NCBI GenBank assembly: GCA_963965975.1
Contig: OZ014419.1
Location: 3,933,677 to 3,997,676, forward strand
Direction of reading: 5' to 3'
DNA length: 64,000 bases
Source of the DNA: Xestospongia bergquistia
Taxonomy: Eukaryota > Porifera > Demospongiae > Haplosclerida > Petrosiidae
Shown here: positions 56,841 to 64,000 of the stretch, piece after piece
Layout of the letters: the number at the start of each line of letters is the position of its first letter
How positions within the stretch are numbered: position 1 is the stretch's first letter
Position numbers and translations under genes: made by a program
Notes under the pieces: generated by a model
Told to the model about the DNA's origin: nothing
Seen by the model: only the letters and a program-made list of their open reading frames with translations
The model's database searches: none

Positions 56841-59800
56841 ATGTCTCAAAAACAGCTTGTAAGTCTATCATCTTTCTATTACTATGTCATCATATCTATA
56901 TATCTCTGATATTAACTAAACTCATATAAAAGTATTATTGTATAGACAGAATATCTTTCTAAAAATGCTCTTTATTTACAAGGCTCATCTGAATAACCAG
57001 TATACTACAGTAGATGATACGTTTCTGTATTTATAATAGAATGAACAGCTGTACTTGGTAACTAGTGCTGGAGACATCAAACAAGTCAAGTTATTTATTG
57101 AGCAAGGAGCAGATGTAAACTATCATAATCCAGATATGGTAATTAGCTAACTCTTATGATGTACGATTAAATTATAAGACACTGTGTGTGAAGGAATAGT
57201 TCAGACTAAGTGTGTACTATGATATAAGCACATTTGTTGCTTACTTTGATTTTCAGCAAAAGTAGGTGTGGCAATGGTTTTGCCCACCAAACATGTTTGC
57301 ATTAATTTATTATATAATGTTTTGTCAATGAAGTTTTATTATACAATGGCTCCTCAAACACATTTTTCTGACTCTACAAACTTTCTAGGAACTATATTAT
57401 GTAAATATTACTATTAATACGCCAATTTGTAGATTCATTACAAGAGAATATGTCACACTCATATTCATACACTCACTGTACTTATAAATTCATAATCTAC
57501 CAGAATGCTGATAAAGGTCTAGTATGTGTAGTTTATTCAAATTCTGAACAGAAGCCTAGATCGTGAATATTTTTTAGAGTGTTCTTAGGTTTACTATATT
57601 CTAAAATTTATACTTCAAAATCAAAATTATTTTTTATTTTTATCCATTCATAACCAGTATAGTCAGCAAAGACAATAGCATAATAGACTTGCGTTAAAAT
57701 TTTCGGAATAATTTCTGCAGTTGCAATAAATTCAATAAATGAATTGAAAAGTATTTAATTATAGATTATGTAAAGTAAAGTCACATGTTTTCCATATCAT
57801 GTTAGGTTACTAATGATTTGATTAATGTTTCACAATGTTGTATATTTTTACTTCATATAAACAATCATCTCCCTTCGAAACTATCCACTATTTAGTATCT
57901 TGTATGAGAATCATAATTAGGTGTTTATTATAGTTGTATACATTTGCACAAAAAAAATTTATTTGCTTGTTCACACATTTCATTATAGCAATATTCTAGC
58001 CTACTAATAATTTGATTAATTTTTTATCACAGTTGAAATGATTAAGTTTGTAATTTCATATATAAAAGTGATCTTTTATATACAAATCCAATCCAATAAT
58101 TGTACATCAAACCTTCTAATGTTAACGGATCCACGAACTAACTAAAATTGTATAGTAAATAATATTAGAAGTGACTTAGCTAGATAGCTATCGAATGGTA
58201 AAGGACATAATAGACTTTATTTTTGTCTGAACAGCCAATACTTAAGATCACAACAAAAACCAATAATATCTATAATGCAACAACTAATCAAATATCATAT
58301 AATAAGTCCTTAGTAACAGCTAAAGAGTCATCAACTATTAGACAGCCAGATGAATGATTGTTGTTTTGATCTCAATATAGAAATATTTTAACAAAAGTTT
58401 TGAATGTAATTAGTAAGAATGTAGAGTAACATTATCACATATCTTCCCTATCATGTTAGGCCCATATCTTGTAAGTTGCTCATAGATATGTAATGAGAAG
58501 TATACATTTGTAATAACACTAAGTAATAATTATTATTCATTACCTGAGTATGACCAACATAGTTTATAACAACAACTAATATTTCAGTAATATACTAATA
58601 CAGTACTCCCTCTTTTGAGAGACCACTCCCATGCAAGACCACCTCTTTTGAGAGACCACAATTTGTGTGTACCGATGCATTGCAATGTAAAACAACCTCT
58701 AGTCAAAGACCACATCTTTTGTGAGACCAGAGACCACTAACATCGTGCATTTTTAAGACCATTAGAAGTGTAAATTGCATGTAAAATACAATGCATGCAC
58801 ATAATTGCATATCATATAACTTGCAGCTGTAGTTAACTAAAGTAGAACTACCAAGTAGAATTATTAGAGCTAAATACATGTACATAGATTTTTCTAATGA
58901 TTAAAAATTGATCCAACCCATTACCCCGCCCACCTCTAGTGGAAGACCACCTCTTTTGGGAAACCACTATTTGTTGGATATGAGGGTGGTCTCTCAAAAG
59001 AGCAACTACTGTAGTATAGATACTAATGTGATATTGTATATACTCTTCAAAATAAATTTCACTAATTAATTATACGATATCTACATACTGTTATAATAAA
59101 AATTATCATCTAATCTTATATAGTTGCAGGCAACACCCCTGATTGCTGCATCTCAATATGGACAGATTGAGGTTGTATCATTCCTATTACAAAGTGGTGG
59201 TAACCCAAATGCCACCAATAAGGTGAGTGTTCGAGATACAAATAATAATGTTTATAAATACAAATAATGTATACACAGTACTTAGGTTATATTGGAGGTT
59301 ATATTGAGAGTAGTGAAAGGTCACACACAAATATAGATATTTCTGATTAGTAGTCAAAAATGGAATTGTCTATTTAATTTCTTAACAAGTCAACTGTATA
59401 ATTATAGTACTTGTAATATGGAGGATGTTATATGATATCAATATATATTATATTGCTTGATGGTACTAAATGACTAGCACACATTTAAGCTTTACTTTGC
59501 ATATTCAAAACTTTTTAACTAAAAAGATAATCCTAATAATCTTTCAATGGTACAAGCATTGCTATGGACAGCTTAGATTGTACAAGACTGCTTAGTTGAA
59601 AAAATGTTTGGTTGGTTTAGGGACAGTACATTTAAGTGTCAATTAGTTACACACACACAATCAATATGCTCTTAGTAACAATAAAAAATACTTGTTACGA
59701 AGGTTATTATACAAGTTTAATATTTAATTCTTTTTTTTTGATATCCAATATGTTAATAGTATAAAGGATACAAAATAGTTACAATTACATAGATATAAGC

Positions 59801-62800
59801 ATAAAACTGTAATAGAAATGCAATATAAGGACTGCTTTGTATGACAAAGTAATTAACAGGTATAAACAATTGCAATAAAGCTATTAACACTAATGCACAA
59901 GTTTAAAAAGTCACTAAATTGTAGTATAATAGTAATTGATATTGTTGAATGACAACATTTAGCTCTTCAATAGCAAAGTGTAAAGTTAGTTCACTGTCAT
60001 GCTGACAGTGTATATAATGATCTTGTTGCCTAGCTTCATTTACTAAGAATCAATAGAAGTTATCATTCAAGCATTTTTTTAATGAAAAGTATTATTACTG
60101 TCAGTGACTAAGTACATTCTAGAACTGACATACTTTTCTTTATTAAACTTACGTCAAGTCAGTGATGGATCTAAAGTGAGATATTGTAACCCTAACAAAG
60201 CTATGCAATTATATATTATACAATAGTATATCTTCAATATAGTATTCTGACAAAATCCAAAATTTCTTAGCCAAGAAACATATAATATTTGTACTACCTT
60301 TTAGCACATTCTGGAGACAAGCCAGTTTTATGTATATAGTATATCTCACTCACAATGCATCTATACTTTAATTTGCACATGTATATAAAGTAAATTAGAC
60401 ACAGAGACCAGATCAACAATTCATTGTAGTCATACACAAGACATATAATAACACAAGAATGTGCTAAATATTGTTGTCTTCAATTCTGTATAGCATTGTT
60501 TGATACAGCACCCTGTCAATATAAGCCACTACAACTACAGTACAGGACAAATACTTTAATTGCTACAGGGTTAGATAAATACAGGCCTCAAATCACTACC
60601 TACTAAGGCACCACAGAAATAAATACCTGATTCAACATTGACAGTTTTAGTAAATTGAATTAAAATCATTTTAGTACAGTATTAGTACCTTTATTTTGAC
60701 TGGAACCAAAATAAAAATGAAGTACTAAAATTACTTTTACTTCAAGTAAAACAACACTAGTAGAGCTCATGTTAAATGTCTAATGTTTCTTATATAATTA
60801 ACAGTTATCATCATCATGTTACTGTATGGTACACATAAATCTATGATAACAAATCAGTAATATCAAACTTATATCATCATATTACACCTACATTTTTTAA
60901 TAATTAGTTATACTGTGATACAATTTAAAGCATTAGTCAACATACTTTACCAGTACAGTCTATGTGCATGTATTACTTTGTATTGTGTTGTTAATGTGCC
61001 AATGTCTTCAGATCAACTGGACTCCTTTGCATTATGCTGCTCAATATGGAGAAACTGAAGTTGCTGTACTTTTGATTAATAATGGAGCTAATCTAGATGC
61101 TGTTGATGAGGTTGGTATCAAATATTTACTATACTAAATACTAGTGATGTCGTCATTACAGTCTCAATTTTATCAGCTTACATTACAATTATTTGATTAT
61201 TTCAAAATTACCATTACATTTACTTCAACAACAATCGATCACAACTACAACTACTTTTCTACAATTAAAATTATCATTACTCATACAGTCTTTGAAGAGT
61301 ATTATGTCAACATTTTCTTAAATATAGGTATATTTATGTAATCACATAGACTGCCTAATAAAAATTGTTGCTCTGCAACTTTGAAAGTTTTAATGGCTAG
61401 ATATTAAAACAATACAGTTATTACTAACAGGCAATGGTAGGTTAGCAATTTAATTAAATCAACCAGCAACAAAGATGACTTTACTTTATAAACATTAGAA
61501 AATAATATCTGACTATTGTTCATACTTTATTATTTGAATACGATACTCCAAATGTGAAGGCTTGCAAGTGCTTAGAATGAATGTTTAAAAATAGCATAAT
61601 CACTTAGTATTTTACATTAATATAACACAAATGCACTTATGAGCAGAATTCATTTATATCTTATATTCTGAATAAAGAACATTCGCTTGTTCCACTGATA
61701 TTACATTAGTTCTAGTTATACACTATAATTATCTCAGTATTACAGGACTACAACTGTAATATCTTCATAGAGCACTAATGCTTTTGGCTGGAGTTGGCAA
61801 TTTATATTATGAGAAATGAGAAGACACCACAATAATCATGAGTCAAGTCTAATAAGAGGCTATCCTTCACACATAAATTCAATATAATATTTTATTTAAT
61901 ACTATGACCACATCCCTCCTTTAATCCTTACTGATAATATGACTAGAATGTTAGACATTTGTCATATTAACTTTGTATATCAAAAATTAATGCATTAATG
62001 TCATTTCATATATAGAGTTAACACTGTGGTTTAACACTCCTTTGAATATTGCAATTTATATTTGTGTTTCATAAAAACAACAGTATTAATTAAATAAATT
62101 AACACATGCAACAATAATGTAAACTAGCATTGTTTTAAAATATAGAAGAAAATTATCAAAATGTTTGAAAATACTGAGGATGGATCATTACAGTACCTTT
62201 CACTAATTCATTTAGTCATACCTATATCAAAGACAATGATCAGTAATACTGTAAAGAAACTAAGTACTATCTGTTTATTGTTTAGATTAGTCTGCTAGAC
62301 TAACAAACTTAAAATTAACAGTAAGGTTGCGTTTGATAAGTTCTACCTTTAGATTAAAGCTTGTCAAGTCATGACAAAGGCTCTAAATAATTACAAACTG
62401 TTTCTCTCTTGTCAAAAGCTATAAACCAAAACAATTAAATTCTTGTTTGGTAGTGTATTGTCCACTCAAGTTTTCTTTATACACAAATGGGCTAAATATC
62501 ACTTTGTCATATATGCTGCTCATCCTATGACTATTGAAAGCTCGTTAGTTGGTGTGAACAAATCAGACATTACATGTTTTAAATTTTAATTGTCAGTTTT
62601 GTTGCATAAAACTTAAGGATTAAGATTATTGTTATAAAAATAGAACATTGACACCATTTTTTACATTCATTGTGAGACTATATTTTAAGCATAGAAATAT
62701 AAGCTATGTCACAGTAGGACGAATGCTTTAATCTCCAAACATATCATAGCTGGTGATCATGAATGCTGTTGCTAACATCACAATAAACATCAACCTCTCT

Positions 62801-64000
62801 AAAAATATTACTGATAAGACAATGAATTATTTACCTATCTGTTATAATGTATCATTGGATATATTTCTATAAAAATAAATTGATCATAAATATTTACATT
62901 TTTATATAGAGCAAGAATACTCCACTTCACAAGGCTGCTTACCATGGCCACAGTGATGTAGCTGATATACTTATAAAAGCTGGCGCATCACTAGATGCTG
63001 TTAACAATGTATGTATCTCCATTATTAAACATCATCTTATCATTTATATACAAGCCTTATTTTGTATGTAATGTTGTTATTACTGCATTTAATTATGTAG
63101 TTTTTTGTGATTTAGTGACCTATTATACCTTTTTATGTAAATACTCCTAAAATAATTACAATAACAAAAAAAAGATTATTGTGGTAGCTATAATTAATTG
63201 AAGATCACACAGTGCCCGTAATGTACACTGATAATGTCAGAGATTATAAACAAGTTGTTGTATGTAGTAAAGTCACATTTTGCTTGAAGTTGTGCATTGG
63301 GGGTGCTTGACTGACCAAGTGACAATAATTAGCCTATAAGCTAGAATTAAACTTCAAAAGCCTGCATATTAGCACAGTATAAACAACATGGCTGCTCATT
63401 TTGTAAGTGAATTCATTTCACACTCTCAATAGCAACAAAGTGAGAATACCAGGACACTGTTTATTACTTAAAGAAATATGTTCTGATACTATACATTCAG
63501 AGATGAAGTATAGTTGTATAATAGAATTTTCTGAATGTTTTTGACTTTAATAAGCATACAACATGGACAGTAAATCTTAATAAACTACTGTTCATATTAA
63601 TTATATTATTTTAATAACAATAACAACAAGAAATGATAGAGTACATCACCAACAAAATAGTTAACTCAGTATTGCCACAAACAGATATTTTGTGTGCTCC
63701 TGTTTTATTTTGTTGTATTTATACCATAATTTTACTGTACAACGTGTAATATATTGAACTGTGAAACATGCAATGGAGACATATGAATATGCTATCATTA
63801 CTTATAAAAGTTATTACTTGAGACATTCCATATAGGCAGTAGTTGATAATGGATTTATATTATGTGAAAAGGTCTAGTCAGAGATAGTATGACATTTATG
63901 TATGTGATGGAACTCATAGCTACATAAAAAATTGTAGGGATTGGAGTATGAAGTACCCATGTCAAAAAAATTGAAATGTCTACTTTTGCTATGCTAGTTA
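56841..64000 (+). CDS. Ankyrin-repeat protein, 5' part (continues beyond the window)
   Basis: Exon 1 is 56841-56858 (MSQKQL, donor GTAAGT). Exon 2 is 57040-57138 (NEQLYLVTSAGDIKQVKLFI then EQGADVNYHNP). Exon 3 is 59130-59222 (ATPLIAASQYGQIEVVSFLL). Exon 4 is 61012-61110 (INWTPLHYAAQYGETEVAVL). Exon 5 is 62910-63008 (SKNTPLHKAAYHGHSDVADI). Exons 2-5 each encode one 31-33-residue ankyrin repeat with the T-P-L-H/I-x-A-A and G-A/G-x-x-x-A/N landmarks. All are in phase 0, with GT/AG borders and no stops. Exon lengths of 99, 93, 99 and 99 bp point to growth by exon duplication. Introns are 181 bp, then 1.8-2.0 kb. Ankyrin repeats bind protein partners. What the missing 3' end adds (kinase, death or NACHT domains are common in such animals) cannot be told. 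Translation from M56841 is the only start that joins exon 2 in frame. Confidence 0.85.
56859..56945 (+). repeat. ~87-bp GT...AG segment shared with the acid phosphatase pseudogene
   Basis: It begins GTAAGTCTATCAT and ends AGTATTATTGTATAG. It aligns end to end with 17367-17455 at roughly 75-80 percent identity. The best-matching parts are the donor GTAAGTCTAT, a TAACTAAACTCA branch-like region and the AGTATTATTGTATAG acceptor. Here it forms the first half of ankyrin intron 1. The acceptor actually used for exon 2 appears to be at 57039. Confidence 0.75.
57139..59129. other. Ankyrin intron 2, with MITE
   Basis: About 2 kb of AT-rich sequence between GTAATT and TTGCAG. It contains the TIR element at 58601-59011 and no exon that I can see. 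Confidence 0.6.
58601..59011. mobile_element. 411-bp mariner/Tc1-type MITE
   Basis: The left end CAGTACTCCCTCTTTTGAGA and the right end TCTCAAAAGAGCAACTACTG are inverted repeats of about 28 bp with mismatches near the tip. They include CTCTTTTGAGAGACCAC in both. TA dinucleotides flank the element (58599-58600 and 59012-59013), the target duplication of the Tc1/mariner group. Internal copies of AAGACCACCTCTTTTG-type sequence lie just inside both ends. There is no coding capacity. Confidence 0.85.
59223..61011. other. Ankyrin intron 3
   Basis: About 1.8 kb of AT-rich sequence, GTGAGT to TTCAG. No gene or element recognised. Confidence 0.6.
61111..62909. other. Ankyrin intron 4
   Basis: About 1.8 kb of AT-rich sequence, GTTGGT to TATAG. 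A 65-codon open frame at 61144-61341 is Thr/Ile/Tyr-rich and unsupported. Confidence 0.6.
63009..64000. other. Ankyrin intron 5, incomplete
   Basis: Starts GTATGT after exon 5. No further exon is seen before the window ends. Confidence 0.6.

Noticed and set aside
58703-58885. 60-codon minus-strand frame
   Set aside because: Lies inside the MITE at 58601-59011.
61144-61341. 65-codon frame in ankyrin intron 4
   Set aside because: Low-complexity Thr/Ile-rich, inside an intron with intact borders.

Overview
The window is eukaryotic nuclear DNA from an animal. It is AT-rich, has spliceosomal introns (44-60 bp in the piggyBac gene, 1-2 kb in the ankyrin gene), and carries metazoan-type families: semaphorin/PSI/IPT (plexin-like) and fibronectin III ectodomains, HMG-CoA reductase, histidine acid phosphatase and one-ankyrin-repeat-per-exon. 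A sponge, probably a demosponge such as Amphimedon, is my best guess. That is inference from the gene mix, not proof. There are no prokaryotic features, CRISPR arrays, tRNA genes or recognisable rRNA genes.

Layout. (1) 1-14870: two diverged tandem copies of a ~7.4-7.8 kb compound repeat. Each holds long degenerate CT-rich blocks, a fragment of an unknown conserved protein on the minus strand, a ~690 bp FLYWCH-bearing TIR element, and an LTR retroelement. The retroelement has a copia-like 5' part (LTR, initiator-tRNA-half primer site, copia-type gag) joined to a Gmr1-like Ty3/gypsy pol in which integrase precedes reverse transcriptase. All are decayed, and several stop codons are shared by both copies. 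(2) 15120-17714: a histidine acid phosphatase pseudogene (+), exon by exon, ending in a membrane anchor. (3) 17930-18865: an HMG-CoA reductase pseudogene (-). (4) 18886-19665: minisatellite and AT microsatellite. (5) 19814-21992: a nearly intact piggyBac transposase gene with four short introns (-) and its right end. (6) 21993-39500: a ~17.5 kb minisatellite with a 126-bp monomer, 24-bp subrepeats and at least three kinds of higher-order repeat. A PHD-finger remnant lies at its far end. (7) 39830-54760: duplicated and broken receptor genes. There are two plexin-like sema copies (+), a run of FN3/Ig-like exons (-), and a transmembrane/cytoplasmic-tail exon pair (+). A GC-rich block with 112-bp repeats (42990-43730) interrupts them. 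(8) 54770-56840: AT-rich sequence with nothing recognised. (9) 56841-64000: the 5' part of an apparently intact ankyrin-repeat gene (+) that runs off the window. One of its introns holds a 411-bp mariner-type MITE.

Almost everything left of 56 kb is dead or repetitive. The ankyrin gene and, less certainly, the piggyBac transposase and the TM/tail exons are the only plausible working coding sequences. The points most worth a second look are the chimeric copia/Gmr1 element with a SCAN-like capsid remnant, two perfect hairpins in its integrase tail, an ~88-bp GT...AG intron-like sequence shared by two unrelated genes, and the hierarchical satellite whose monomer and subrepeat are both multiples of three.
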